Source: Micromonospora sp. PLK6-60 (GTDB lineage Bacteria > Actinomycetota > Actinomycetes > Mycobacteriales > Micromonosporaceae). Taken from it: a DNA stretch of 64,000 bases. The position numbers and the translations under genes were made by a program. The notes beneath the pieces were generated by a model. The model was given only the letters and a program-made list of their open reading frames with translations. It was not told the origin of the DNA and made no database searches. Positions 44,918-54,308 of this stretch are shown one piece after another (position 1 is the stretch's first letter; each line of letters opens with the position of its first letter). The DNA lies in NCBI RefSeq assembly GCF_019890675.1, contig NZ_JAIOAA010000001.1, positions 62,001 to 126,000 on the forward strand, written 5' to 3'.

Positions 44918-45888
44918 CGGTCCGCCTTCCGCAGCGCCCGACGGGCGTAGACGGCCACCGCGGCGATGATGACGACGCCCCGGATCACCTGTTTGAAGAA
45001 GGCGTCGACCTCGAGCTGGTTGAAGATGGCGTCGATGCTGGCGAGCAGCAGCACGCCCCCGACGGTGCCGACGACGCCGCCGCGCCCACCGGCGAGGGCG
45101 GTCCCGCCGATGACCACCGCGGCGATCGACTCGAGGTCGTAGAGGCCCTCGGTGCCCACCCGGGGCGCCCCCGAGCCGAGCCGGCTGGCCAGGTAGATGC
45201 CGGCGAGGCCGGCGCAGAGCGAACAGAGCACGTGGGCGGTGACCAGCACCCGGTCGGTGCGCACGCCGGAGAGCCGGGCGACCTCCGGGTCACCGCCGAC
45301 GGCGACCAGGTGGTGGCCGAACCGGGTCCGGGAGAGCGCGAACCAGCCCGCCGCGGTGACCGCGAGCAGCAGCAGGAAGGCCAGCGGTACGGGGCCGACG
45401 CGCTGGTAGCCGAGGCTCTGCACGAGCGCGGGTGCGGTGCTGCCGGCCGGGCCGTCGTAGCCGTTGTCGAGGTAGCCCTTGAGCAGCAGCCCGACGCCGA
45501 GGGTCGCGATGAACGAGTTGACGCGCGCCTTGGTGACGAGCAGCCCGTTGCCCAGCCCCACGGCGGCGCTGACGGCGAGCGCCAGCCCGATGCCGGGCAG
45601 CAGTGCGCCGTCGCGGCCGTTCATCGTCTCGGCGGCGATCAGGGTGCTCAGGCTGACCACGTACGCCACCGAGAGGTCCAGCGAGCCGCCGAGGATGACG
45701 AGTGTCTGGCCGACGGCGACCAGCCCCAGCCCGGCCGCCACGTGCAGCAGGCTCACCGTGGTCGACTGGTGGAACAGCTGGCCGCCGTCGATCGTCACGA
45801 CCAGCCAGCCGAGCGCCAGGGTGAGGCCCAGGGCCACGAACACGCCCGGTACGGGCCGTCGAGCGGGCAGCAGCGACAGGGGGCTCAC
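44914..45888 (-). CDS. CUT2 sugar ABC transporter permease (RbsC-like), first
   Basis: A 324-aa RbsC-type permease. Key blocks are GQTLVILGGSLDLSVAYVVSLST, VNSFIATLGVGLLLKGYL, AVGGDPEVARLSGVRTDRV and IAAVVIGGTALAGGRGGVVGTVGG. The GTG start at 45888 overlaps the RbsA stop (GTGA). Having two distinct RbsC genes in one operon matches other CUT2 systems with paired permeases, such as E. coli autoinducer-2 Lsr. Confidence 0.9.
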   Translation of the reverse strand: MSPLSLLPARRPVPGVFVALGLTLALGWLVVTIDGGQLFHQSTTVSLLHVAAGLGLVAVGQTLVILGGSLDLSVAYVVSLSTLIAAETMNGRDGALLPGIGLALAVSAAVGLGNGLLVTKARVNSFIATLGVGLLLKGYLDNGYDGPAGSTAPALVQSLGYQRVGPVPLAFLLLLAVTAAGWFALSRTRFGHHLVAVGGDPEVARLSGVRTDRVLVTAHVLCSLCAGLAGIYLASRLGSGAPRVGTEGLYDLESIAAVVIGGTALAGGRGGVVGTVGGVLLLASIDAIFNQLEVDAFFKQVIRGVVIIAAVAVYARRALRKADR

Positions 45889-47393
45889 GCGGCCGTCCCC
45901 GGCACGGTCCCGACCGCGAGGGTGAGCACGTCCTCCTCGGCCGCGCCGGCGGGCAACTCGCCCGCGATCCGGCCGTCGCGCAGGACGAGCAGCCGGTCGC
46001 TCATGCCGAGCAGCTCGGGCAGCTCGGACGAGATCATCAGCACGGCCGCGCCGTCCGCGGCGAGCCGGCGGACGAGATCGTGGATCGCCGACTTTGCGCC
46101 CACGTCGATGCCGCGGGTCGGTTCGTCGAAGAGCAGCACCGACGGGTTCAGGGCGAGCCAGCGGGCCAGCACGACCTTCTGCTGGTTGCCGCCGGAGAGG
46201 TAGCGGATCTCCTGGTCGTCGGCGGCGGCCCGGACGTCGACGGCGGCGAGCAGGTCCCGCACGCGGGCGGTGCGGGCGGCGGGCCGGTGCCGGCTCGCGA
46301 AGACGGCCCGACCCGCGAGCAACGCGTTGTCGAGCACCGACTGCCGGGCGACGATGCCCTCGCCCTTGCGGTCCTCGGTGACGTAGGCGATGCCGGCCCG
46401 CACCGCCGCGCGTGGTGAGCGCAGCCGCACCGGGGTGCCGTCGAGCGTGACCTCGCCGGTGGTGAACGGCGCCGCCCCGAACAGCGCGCGGGCCAGCGCC
46501 GAGCGTCCCGAGCCCTGGAGGCCGCCGACGCCGAGCACCTCGCCGGCGCGCAGCTCCAGGTCGATGTCGCGCAGCTTGCGGTTGCCCCCGCCGCGCACGG
46601 CGAGCCGCACCGGGCCGTCGCCGGGACCGGCCCGCTGCGGGTAGTAGCTGGACAGTTCCCGGCCGACCATGAGCCGCACCAGTTCCTCGGCGGTGGTGTC
46701 GGTGGTGCGCAGGGTGTCCACCCGGCGGCCGTCCTTGAGCACGGTGATCCGGCTGGACAGGTCGAAGACCTCGGTGAGCCGGTGCGAGACGTAGAGCACG
46801 CCGATGCCCTGCTCCTGGAGCCGGCGCACGAGGCGGTAGAGCAGCTCGACCTCGTGGTCGGCCAGGGCCGCGGTGGGTTCGTCCATGATGAGCAGTCGGG
46901 CGTCGAGGGCGAGCGCCTTGGCGATCTCGACGACCTGCTGCTGGGCGACGCCGAGGCGTCCGACCGGTGTGTCGGCCGGCAGTGCCGTTTCCCCGATGGA
47001 CGCCAGCAGCTGCCGGGTGCGGGCCAGCAGTTGTCGGCGGTCGACCAGCCCGCGCCGGGTGGGCTCGTGCCCGAGGAACACGTTCTCCGCGACGGTGCGC
47101 TCCGGCAGCAGGTTGAACTCCTGGTGGATGACGCCGATCCCGGCCCGCTGGGCGTCCCGGGGGCCGGCGAACACGCACCGTTGCCCGGCCAGCTCGATGG
47201 TGCCCTCGTCGGGGGCGTACCCGCCCGAGATGATCTTCATGAGGGTGGACTTGCCGGCGCCGTTCTCGCCCACCACGGCGTGCACCTCGCCCGCGGCGGC
47301 GTCGAGGTCGACGCCGTCGAGCACCCGTATCCCGAGGAAGGACTTGCTGATGCCCCGCAGGGCAAGCAGCGACGCCGGACGTCGATCTGCCAT
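45885..47393 (-). CDS. CUT2 sugar ABC transporter ATPase (RbsA-like, two ABC domains)
   Basis: A 502-aa tandem ATPase. The N-terminal half has Walker A GENGAGKSTLMK, an ABC signature variant (LGVAQQQVVEIAKAL) and Walker B LLIMDEPTAAL; the second half has the degenerate P-loop LQGSGRSALARAL and LSGGNQQKVVLARWL with LLFDEPTRGIDVG. This is the standard RbsA/MglA layout. It is the first gene of the operon; its promoter lies in the divergent region 47394-47802. Confidence 0.93.
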   Translation of the reverse strand: MADRRPASLLALRGISKSFLGIRVLDGVDLDAAAGEVHAVVGENGAGKSTLMKIISGGYAPDEGTIELAGQRCVFAGPRDAQRAGIGVIHQEFNLLPERTVAENVFLGHEPTRRGLVDRRQLLARTRQLLASIGETALPADTPVGRLGVAQQQVVEIAKALALDARLLIMDEPTAALADHEVELLYRLVRRLQEQGIGVLYVSHRLTEVFDLSSRITVLKDGRRVDTLRTTDTTAEELVRLMVGRELSSYYPQRAGPGDGPVRLAVRGGGNRKLRDIDLELRAGEVLGVGGLQGSGRSALARALFGAAPFTTGEVTLDGTPVRLRSPRAAVRAGIAYVTEDRKGEGIVARQSVLDNALLAGRAVFASRHRPAARTARVRDLLAAVDVRAAADDQEIRYLSGGNQQKVVLARWLALNPSVLLFDEPTRGIDVGAKSAIHDLVRRLAADGAAVLMISSELPELLGMSDRLLVLRDGRIAGELPAGAAEEDVLTLAVGTVPGTAA

Positions 47394-47487
47394 CGTCGAA
47401 AGTCCTCACGGATAGTAGTTGCCGCCAGCCCTCGTCAACCGACCCTTCGGTCGCCGGCGGGGGTACTTCTTGTTCTCGTGCTCAAAC

Positions 47488-47508
47488 TTTCGCTTGACAC
47501 GATCGAAA
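47488..47508. promoter_or_regulatory. Inverted repeat TTTCG-N11-CGAAA (possible DeoR-type operator)
   Basis: TTTCG at 47488-47492 and CGAAA at 47504-47508 flank the -35-like TTGACA. TTCG/CGAA half-sites are common for DeoR-family regulators. No DeoR gene is adjacent, so the regulator would be elsewhere. Confidence 0.45.
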
Positions 47509-47523
47509 CATCACACGTATGAA
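47494..47523 (+). promoter_or_regulatory. Consensus-like promoter facing the ThuA-dehydrogenase genes
   Basis: TTGACA (47494-47499), an 18-bp spacer, then TATGAA (47518-47523). The spacing fits a housekeeping sigma promoter reading rightwards, which would give a leader of about 270 nt before the ATG at 47803. Confidence 0.55.
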
Positions 47524-47647
47524 GATAGATGCTTGGGTATGGGTGCGCAATCCCCGATCTCGCAGCGGTTTTGGGCCGATTCATCGGCCGCGGCGAGGTC
47601 GACCCGAGGCGGGCTGCCGGGCCACCAGTGACATCGGAGGGCAACAC

Positions 47648-47667
47648 CGATGTTACCGTTAACATCG
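47648..47667. promoter_or_regulatory. LacI-type operator upstream of ThuA-dehydrogenase cluster
   Basis: CGATGTTACC/GTTAACATCG is a 20-bp dyad with 9 of 10 pairs matched. It lies between the promoter at 47494-47523 and the ATG at 47803, where a bound repressor would block elongation or a nearer promoter. Confidence 0.6.
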
Positions 47668-47802
47668 ACGTATCTCGATCTAGTTCAGCTTCGGCCCCAA
47701 CGCCATCGCGGACCGGCTCACCCGGGATGACACTTCGTCACCTCCGGCGCTGACCGGCCCGTGGTCGCATCCCCTGTCGCCCCACCACCACCAGGAGACG
47801 GC

Positions 47803-50800
47803 ATGCGTCGCACAACATCCATCCTCGGAGTCATCACGGGCCTGATACTGGCGCTCGGGCTCGTGCACCCGGCGGCGGCGGCCCCCGCCTTCCGCGCCCT
47901 GTTGTTCACCAAGACCACCGGCTACCGGCACGACTCGATTCCCGCCGGGATATCGATGTTCCAGCAGCAGGCCGCGGCCAACAACTTCGAGCTGGTGCAG
48001 AGCGAGGACTCCAACGTCTTCACCCCGGCCAACCTGGCCACCTTCGACGTCCTCATCATGTTCCAGACCTCCGGCATGGTCTGGACAACGGCGGCCCAAC
48101 GCCAGGCGGTGGAGGGCTTCCTCGCCAGCGGCAAGGGCATCGTCGCCGTGCACAACGCCACCGACATGGGTATCGAGGGTGAGTACCCGTGGTGGGACCA
48201 GACCGTGAACGCCGGCGCGCACATGCCGGAGCACTCCCCCGGCGTGTTGCCCGGCACCGCCATCGTCGCCGACAAGAAGCACCCGTCGACGGCCAGCCTG
48301 CCGGACCGCTGGAACCGCAGCGAGGAGTGGTACAACTTCGACAAGAACCCGCGCGGTGACGTGCACGTGCTGGTGACCGCCGACGAGCGGACGTACAACC
48401 CGGGCCCCCGGGCGATGGGCTCGGACCACCCGATCTCCTGGTGCCGCGGCGTCGGTGGCGGTCGGGTCTGGGCCACCGCGATGGGCCACGCCATCGAGTC
48501 GTACAGCGAGACCAACTTCCGCAACCACGTGCTCGGCGGCGTGAAGTGGGCCGCCGGCAACGAGCCGGGCGACTGCGGCGGCACCGTCTGGGGCAACTTC
48601 GAGAAGCGCACGCTGGACAGCAACACCGTCGACCCGATGGCACTGGCCGTGGCCCCGGACGGCCGGGTGCTCTACATCCAGCGCGGCGGCCAGGTGAAGA
48701 TCTTCAAGCCGAGCACGAACAGCACGGTCACCGCCGGCACCCTCAGCGTCTACACCGGCGGGGAGGACGGTCTCACCGGCCTGGCGCTGGACCCGAACTT
48801 CGCCAGCAACGGGTACGTGTACCTGTACCACTCACCGGCCAGCAGCTCCACCGACATCAACCGGGTCTCCCGGTACACCCTCACCGGCGACACGCTGAAC
48901 ATGTCCAGCGGAGTCACCATCATCGACATCCCGGCGTACCGCGACCGGACCTACCCGGAGCCCGGCCACACCGGCGGCTACATCGACTTCGGCCCGGACG
49001 GCAACCTCTACATCGGCACCGGTGACGACGTGCCGCCGAACCTCGACCCCAACTGGCAGGGCTACGCCCCACTGGACTGGCGGCCGGGCAAGCAGATGCT
49101 CGACTCGGCCCGCACCGCCGGCAACACCAACGACCTGCGCGGCAAGCTGCTGCGCATCCGGCCGTCGGCCGGCGGCGGCTACACCATCCCGACGGGCAAC
49201 CTCTATCCGCAGGGGACCGCGCAGACCCGGCCGGAGATCTACGCGATGGGCTTCCGCAACCCGTTCCGGTTCTCGATCGACCCGGCCAACGGCTGGGTCT
49301 ACCTGGCCGACTACGGGCCCGACCGGAACCCGCCGACCACCAACCGCGGCCCCGAGGGCCTGGTCGAACTCAACGTGATCAAGGCGCCGGGCAACTACGG
49401 CTGGCCGTTCTGCCACGGCGACAACCAGCCCTACGCGCCGTACAACCCGGACACCGGCGTGGTCGGCGCCAAGTTCAACTGCGCCGCGCCGGTCAACAAC
49501 TCCCCCAACAACACCGGCCTGACCAGCCTCCGGCCGGTCGTCGCCCCCAACCTGTGGTACGGCTACGGCGCGTCGCCGACCTTCCCCGAGGTGGGCTCCG
49601 GCGGCTCCGCGCCGATGGGCGGCCCGGTCTACCGCTACAACGCCGCCAACCCGTCGGCGACGAAGTTCCCGCCGTACTACGACGGCGTGCACTTCTTCTA
49701 CGAGTGGTCGCGCAACTTCATCAAGGAGATGCACTTCGACTCGGCGTCGGCGGTCACCCGGACCAACCCGTTCCTGCCCAACACCCGGTTCAACAAGCCG
49801 ATGGACCTGGAGTTCGGCCCGGACGGCTCGCTCTACCTGCTGGAGTGGGGCACCAACTTCGGTGGCGGCAACAGTGACTCCGGCCTCTACCGGATCGACT
49901 ACATCCAGGGCGGCCGGTCCCCCATCGCCAAGGCCAGCGGCACACCCACCAGCGGCAACGCCCCGCTGACCGTGCAGTTCTCCAGCGCCGGCTCGATGGA
50001 CCCCGACCCCGGCAACACGCTCAGCTACCAGTGGACCTTCGGCGACGGCACCACCTCGACCGCGGCCAACCCGTCGAAGGTCTACACCACCAACGGCAAC
50101 TACACGGCGCAGTTGAAGGTCACCGACAACACCGGCAAGACCGGCTTCGCCAACGTCCAGATCACCGTCGGCAACACCGCCCCGGTGGTCACCATCACCA
50201 CCCCACCGCACGGCGGCATGCTCACCTTCGGCGACAAGGTGCCGTACCAGATCACCGTCTCCGACCCCGGCGGCGCCCCGATCGACTGCACCAAGGTGTT
50301 CCTCAACCCCGCGCTCGGCCACGACGACCACGCGCACGAGACGACGGACCTGGCCGGCTGCTCGGGAACCATCTCCACCGACCTGCTCGGCGGGCACCCG
50401 GACGGCGCCAACCTGTTCTACGTGCTCAACGCGCGGTACACCGACAACGGTGGCGCGGGCGGCGCGGCCCCGCTCACCGGCCACGCGCAGGTGATCCTGC
50501 AGCCCAAGCAGAAGCAGGCCGAGTACTTCAGCAGCCAGTCCGGCACCCGGGTCGTCGACCAGGCCGGCGCGGAGAGCGGCAAGCGGGTCGGCGACATCTC
50601 CAACAACGACTGGCTGGCGTTCACCCCGCTCAACCTGTCGGGCATCACCACAGTGAGCTACCGGCTGTCGTCGCCCTCCGGCGGCGGCTCGATCGAGCTG
50701 CGCGCCGGCTCACCGACCGGCACGCTGCTGGCCACCACGCCGGTGCCCAGCACCGGAGGCTGGGACAACTACCAGTCCACGCCGCCGGTCAACGTCACCG

Positions 50801-51360
50801 CCCTGGCCGGGACGCAGACCCTGTACCTGGTCTTCAAGGGCAGCGCCAACAACTGGTTCGACCTCGACTCGTACACCTTCGGGGGTGCCGGGGTCGGCAC
50901 CGGCGGCGGCACCACTCCCCCCGGCGGCGTGGCCGGCCGGACCTGGACCCTCACCGCGCAGCACAGCGGCAAGCTGATGGACGTCAGCGGCGTCTCCACC
51001 GCCGACGGCGCCCAGATCACCCAGTGGGCCGCCACCGGCGGCAACAACCAGAAGTGGCAGGCGGTCGACGCCGGCGGCGGCGCGGTCTATCTCAAGGCCG
51101 TGCACAGCGGCAAGTGCGCCGAGGTCATCGGCGGTTCCACCGCCGCCGGCGCCTTCCTCCAGCAGGCCACCTGCACCAACAGCAACCAGCAGAAGTTCAC
51201 CACCACCTCGACCGGCACCACCGGCGTCTACACGGTGAAGAGCGTCCCGAGCGGGCTCTGCCTGGACGTCAACGGCGCCTCCACCAGCGACGGCGCGCGG
51301 CTCGTGCAGTGGACCTGCCACGGCGGCGCGAACCAGCAGTGGCGGTTCGGTGCGGCGTGA
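47803..51360 (+). CDS. Secreted ThuA-PQQ-type sugar dehydrogenase-PKD-CBM6-CBM13 multidomain protein
   Basis: An 1185-aa exported protein. Signal peptide: residues 1-26 (ILGVITGLILALGLVHPAAA). ThuA-like domain: about 28-255 (LLFTKTTGYRHDSIPAGI; GIVAVHNATD; SDHPISWCR). PQQ-type soluble sugar dehydrogenase beta-propeller: about 265-702 (GGEDGLTGLALDPNF, PGHTGGYIDFGPDGNLYIGTGD, RPEIYAMGFRNPFRFSIDP, GNYGWPFCHG). PKD domain: about 706-793. An Ig-like stretch follows, then CBM6 (about 903-1028, KQAEYFSS...VGDISNNDWLAF) and a CBM13 beta-trefoil (about 1045-1185). The ATG at 47803 has AGGAGA upstream. It likely binds polysaccharide and oxidises sugars outside the cell; the real cofactor and substrate are unproven. 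Confidence 0.85.
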   Translation: MRRTTSILGVITGLILALGLVHPAAAAPAFRALLFTKTTGYRHDSIPAGISMFQQQAAANNFELVQSEDSNVFTPANLATFDVLIMFQTSGMVWTTAAQRQAVEGFLASGKGIVAVHNATDMGIEGEYPWWDQTVNAGAHMPEHSPGVLPGTAIVADKKHPSTASLPDRWNRSEEWYNFDKNPRGDVHVLVTADERTYNPGPRAMGSDHPISWCRGVGGGRVWATAMGHAIESYSETNFRNHVLGGVKWAAGNEPGDCGGTVWGNFEKRTLDSNTVDPMALAVAPDGRVLYIQRGGQVKIFKPSTNSTVTAGTLSVYTGGEDGLTGLALDPNFASNGYVYLYHSPASSSTDINRVSRYTLTGDTLNMSSGVTIIDIPAYRDRTYPEPGHTGGYIDFGPDGNLYIGTGDDVPPNLDPNWQGYAPLDWRPGKQMLDSARTAGNTNDLRGKLLRIRPSAGGGYTIPTGNLYPQGTAQTRPEIYAMGFRNPFRFSIDPANGWVYLADYGPDRNPPTTNRGPEGLVELNVIKAPGNYGWPFCHGDNQPYAPYNPDTGVVGAKFNCAAPVNNSPNNTGLTSLRPVVAPNLWYGYGASPTFPEVGSGGSAPMGGPVYRYNAANPSATKFPPYYDGVHFFYEWSRNFIKEMHFDSASAVTRTNPFLPNTRFNKPMDLEFGPDGSLYLLEWGTNFGGGNSDSGLYRIDYIQGGRSPIAKASGTPTSGNAPLTVQFSSAGSMDPDPGNTLSYQWTFGDGTTSTAANPSKVYTTNGNYTAQLKVTDNTGKTGFANVQITVGNTAPVVTITTPPHGGMLTFGDKVPYQITVSDPGGAPIDCTKVFLNPALGHDDHAHETTDLAGCSGTISTDLLGGHPDGANLFYVLNARYTDNGGAGGAAPLTGHAQVILQPKQKQAEYFSSQSGTRVVDQAGAESGKRVGDISNNDWLAFTPLNLSGITTVSYRLSSPSGGGSIELRAGSPTGTLLATTPVPSTGGWDNYQSTPPVNVTALAGTQTLYLVFKGSANNWFDLDSYTFGGAGVGTGGGTTPPGGVAGRTWTLTAQHSGKLMDVSGVSTADGAQITQWAATGGNNQKWQAVDAGGGAVYLKAVHSGKCAEVIGGSTAAGAFLQQATCTNSNQQKFTTTSTGTTGVYTVKSVPSGLCLDVNGASTSDGARLVQWTCHGGANQQWRFGAA

Positions 51361-51383
51361 GAATCGAGAGGACCAACACCACC

Positions 51384-54236
51384 ATGTCCGTGCTTGACAC
51401 CAAGCTCGGCCGGCGGTTCACGTCGGTCGCGGCCACCATGCTCATGGTGGCCGCGGCCGGCGCGGTCGCCCTCGCCGGCAACGCCACACCCGCCGCGGCC
51501 GTCATCAACGCCGCCGACTACCAACAGGTCACCCTGGCCAAGGGCGTCGCCGAGATGGGCGAGCCGATGACCCTCGCGGTGCTGCCCGACCGGTCGGTGC
51601 TGCACACCGCCCGCAACGGCACGCTGCGGCGCACCGACGCGGCCGGCAACACCGCCGTGGTCGGCAGCCTCGCCGTCTACTCGCACGACGAGGACGGGCT
51701 CCAGGGCGTCGGGGTCGACCCCAACTTCGCCACCAACCGGCACATCTACCTCTACTACGCGCCGCCGCTGAACACGCCCGGCGGGGACGCCCCGGGCACC
51801 GGCACGAACTGGTCGTCCTGGCAGGGCGTCAACCGGCTGTCCCGGTTCACCCTCAACACCGACTGGACCCTCAACCGGGCCAGCGAGGTGACCATCCTGG
51901 ACGTGGCCGCCGACCGCGGCCAGTGTTGCCACGCCGGTGGCGACATCGACTTCGACGCCGCCGGCAACCTCTACCTGTCCACCGGCGACGACACCAACCC
52001 GTTCGAGTCCGCCGGCTACTCGCCGCTGGACGAGCGCACCAACCGCAACCCGGCGTACGACGCGCAGCGCAGCGCCGGCAACACCAACGACCTGCGCGGC
52101 AAGATCCTGCGGATCAAGGTGAACGCCGACGGGTCGTACTCGATCCCGGCCGGCAACCTGTTCGCGCCGGGCACGGCGCGGACCCGGCCGGAGATCTACG
52201 CGATGGGCTTCCGCAACCCGTTCCGGATGAGCGTCGACAAGGCCACCGGGGTGGTCTACGTCGGTGACTACGGCCCGGACGCCGGGGTGACCAGCAACCG
52301 GGGTCCGAGCGGGCAGGTCGAGTTCAACCGGGTCACCAGTCCGGGCAACTACGGCTGGCCGTACTGCACCGGCACGAACACCAGCACCGAGACCTACGCG
52401 GAGTGGGACTTCGCCAGCAACTCCGCCGGCCCGAAGTACAACTGCACCGGCGGCCCGACGAACAACTCGTTCCGCAACACCGGCCTGACCACCCTGCCGG
52501 CGGCGAGGCCGGCCTGGATCAGGTACGCGGGCGACGCCGGCAGCCCGTCGGAGTTCGGCGGCGGCTCCGAGTCGCCGATGGCCGGCCCGGTCTACCGGTA
52601 CGACCCGAACAACCCCTCCACCACGAAGTTCCCGCAGTCGCTCAGCGGGCAGTTCTTCGCCGGGGAGTTCGGCCGCGGCTGGATCAAGCCGATCCAGATC
52701 AACGCCGACGGGTCGCGGGGTGCCATCGACACCTTCCCCTGGGTCGGCAAGCAGGTCATGGACATGGCCTTCGGCCCGGACGGCGCGCTGTACGTGCTCG
52801 ACTACGGCACCGGTTACTACAACGGTGACGCCAACTCGGCGTTGTACCGCTTCGACTACGTCGGTCCCGCCGGCAACCGGGCGCCGACCGCCGTGGCCAC
52901 CGCCGACAAGACCTCCGGTCAGGCGCCGCTGACGGTGAACTTCTCCTCGGCCGGCTCGTCGGACCCGGAGGGTGGGGCGCTCACCTACTCGTGGAACTTC
53001 GGCGACGGCACCACCTCGACCGCGGCGAACCCGAGCAAGACGTACGCCGCGAACGGCACGTACAACGTCACGCTGACGGTCCGGGATCCGCAGGGCGCGA
53101 CGGGCACCGCCAGCGTGCAGGTCGGGGTCGGTAACACCGCGCCGACGGTCACCATCACCACCCCGGCCAACGGCACGCTCTTCTCCTACGGCGACACGGT
53201 GCCGTACACCGTCACCGTCACCGACCCGGAGGACGGGACGATCGACTGCGCGAAGGTCAAGCTGACCTACGTGCTCGGCCACGACCAGCACGGCCACGCG
53301 ATCACCTCGAAGAACGGCTGCTCCGGTTCGATCACCATCCCGGTCGACGGTGAACACGACGACGCGGCCAACATCTTCGGCATCTTCGACGCCGAGTACA
53401 CCGACAACGGCGGGTTGACCACCCACAAGCAGCACACCCTCCAGCCGCGCAAGCGGCAGGCGGAGCACTACAAGACCGCCTCCGGCGTGGCGACCTTCGC
53501 CAAGACCACCGCCGAGGGCGGCACCACGGTCGGCAACATCGAGAACGGCGACTGGATCGCGTTCGAGCCGTACCGGCTCGACAACGCCACCTCGTTCACC
53601 GCCCGCGTCTCGTCGGGCGGCTCCGGTGGCACCCTCCAGCTGCGGGCGGGCTCCCCCACCGGCACCGTGCTCGGCTCGGCGAGCGTGTCGAGCACCGGCG
53701 GCTGGGAGACCTTCACCACCGTCACCGGCACCCTCACCGGGGCGCCGGCGGCCACCACCACGCTCTACCTGACGTTCTCGGGTGGCAGCGGGTACCTCTA
53801 CGACGTCGACTCGTTCACCCTGAACACCGGCGGCACCACGCCACCGCCGCAGACGCGGACCGGACGGATCGTGGGGCTCGGCGGCAAGTGCCTGGACGTC
53901 AACGGCGGCAACTCCGCCGACGGCACCCAGATCATCATCTGGACCTGCAACAACGGCGCCAACCAGCAGTGGACGGTGACCCCGGACAGCACCGTCAAGG
54001 CGCTCAACAAGTGCCTGGACGTCAACGGCGGGGCCTCCGCCGACGGCACCAGGATCCAACTGTGGACCTGTAACGGCACGGCCAGACAGAACTGGTCGGC
54101 CCAGGCCGACGGCTCACTGCGCAACCCGCAGACCGGCAAGTGCCTCGACGTGTCCAACAACAGCTCCACCGACGGCCAGGCCGTGCACCTGTGGACCTGC
54201 CACGGCGGCGCCAACCAGAAGTGGACCCTGCCCTGA
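51384..54236 (+). CDS. Secreted PQQ-type sugar dehydrogenase-PKD-CBM6-CBM13 protein
   Basis: A 950-aa paralogue of the preceding protein lacking the ThuA domain. Signal peptide to about residue 38 (ATMLMVAAAGAVALAGNATPAAA). Dehydrogenase propeller about 43-492 (DEDGLQGVGVDPNFATN, CCHAGGDIDFDAAGNLYLSTGDD, RPEIYAMGFRNPFRMSVDK, GNYGWPYCTG). PKD about 496-582, an Ig-like stretch to about 687, CBM6 about 690-815 (KRQAEHYKTASG...VGNIENGDWIAF) and CBM13 about 826-950 with QxW repeats. It starts 23 bp after the previous stop with GAGAGG upstream, so the two are co-transcribed. Its 3' end is almost identical to that of the next gene. Confidence 0.86.
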   Translation: MSVLDTKLGRRFTSVAATMLMVAAAGAVALAGNATPAAAVINAADYQQVTLAKGVAEMGEPMTLAVLPDRSVLHTARNGTLRRTDAAGNTAVVGSLAVYSHDEDGLQGVGVDPNFATNRHIYLYYAPPLNTPGGDAPGTGTNWSSWQGVNRLSRFTLNTDWTLNRASEVTILDVAADRGQCCHAGGDIDFDAAGNLYLSTGDDTNPFESAGYSPLDERTNRNPAYDAQRSAGNTNDLRGKILRIKVNADGSYSIPAGNLFAPGTARTRPEIYAMGFRNPFRMSVDKATGVVYVGDYGPDAGVTSNRGPSGQVEFNRVTSPGNYGWPYCTGTNTSTETYAEWDFASNSAGPKYNCTGGPTNNSFRNTGLTTLPAARPAWIRYAGDAGSPSEFGGGSESPMAGPVYRYDPNNPSTTKFPQSLSGQFFAGEFGRGWIKPIQINADGSRGAIDTFPWVGKQVMDMAFGPDGALYVLDYGTGYYNGDANSALYRFDYVGPAGNRAPTAVATADKTSGQAPLTVNFSSAGSSDPEGGALTYSWNFGDGTTSTAANPSKTYAANGTYNVTLTVRDPQGATGTASVQVGVGNTAPTVTITTPANGTLFSYGDTVPYTVTVTDPEDGTIDCAKVKLTYVLGHDQHGHAITSKNGCSGSITIPVDGEHDDAANIFGIFDAEYTDNGGLTTHKQHTLQPRKRQAEHYKTASGVATFAKTTAEGGTTVGNIENGDWIAFEPYRLDNATSFTARVSSGGSGGTLQLRAGSPTGTVLGSASVSSTGGWETFTTVTGTLTGAPAATTTLYLTFSGGSGYLYDVDSFTLNTGGTTPPPQTRTGRIVGLGGKCLDVNGGNSADGTQIIIWTCNNGANQQWTVTPDSTVKALNKCLDVNGGASADGTRIQLWTCNGTARQNWSAQADGSLRNPQTGKCLDVSNNSSTDGQAVHLWTCHGGANQKWTLP

Positions 54237-54294
54237 CCTGAAAGGAGGGGCCCCCGGCTAACGCATTCCGTTGTACAGGGGGCCCCTCCTAACC
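54106..54294 (+). repeat. Direct repeat copy 1 (3' end of CBM13 gene plus hairpin element)
   Basis: Bases 54106-54294 match 56308-56496 at 187 of 189 positions; the first 141 bp (54106-54246 against 56308-56448) are identical. Less perfect similarity extends upstream through the whole CBM13-coding segment to about 53850. The pair spans exactly one gene (the third of the cluster), so recombination between them would delete it. Confidence 0.93.
54243..54290. terminator. Intergenic hairpin element, copy 1
   Basis: AGGAGGGGCCCCC (54243-54255) and GGGGGCCCCTCCT (54278-54290) form a perfect 13-bp stem with a 22-nt loop containing TAACGCATTCCGTTGTACA. It follows the stop at 54236 directly and can act as terminator. 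The near-identical second copy shows it is a repeated element of the genome; I recall similar GGGCCCC hairpins between genes in Micromonospora. Confidence 0.8.
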
Positions 54295-54308
54295 GCTAGG
54301 AGAGCGAC

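Larger units (their letters stand above)
47394..47802. promoter_or_regulatory. Divergent control region between CUT2 operon and ThuA-dehydrogenase cluster
   Basis: A 409-bp region without a supported gene. It carries a dyad TTTCG-N11-CGAAA (47488-47508), a plus-strand consensus-like promoter, and a LacI-type dyad (47648-47667), each listed separately. A ribosome-binding site AGGAGA (47793-47798) precedes the ATG at 47803. Confidence 0.7.

Noticed and set aside
50031..51383. 5' extension of the second dehydrogenase gene's frame through the first gene
   Set aside because: That part is an antiparallel-frame shadow rich in His/Arg/Gln; the signal peptide begins at ATG 51384.
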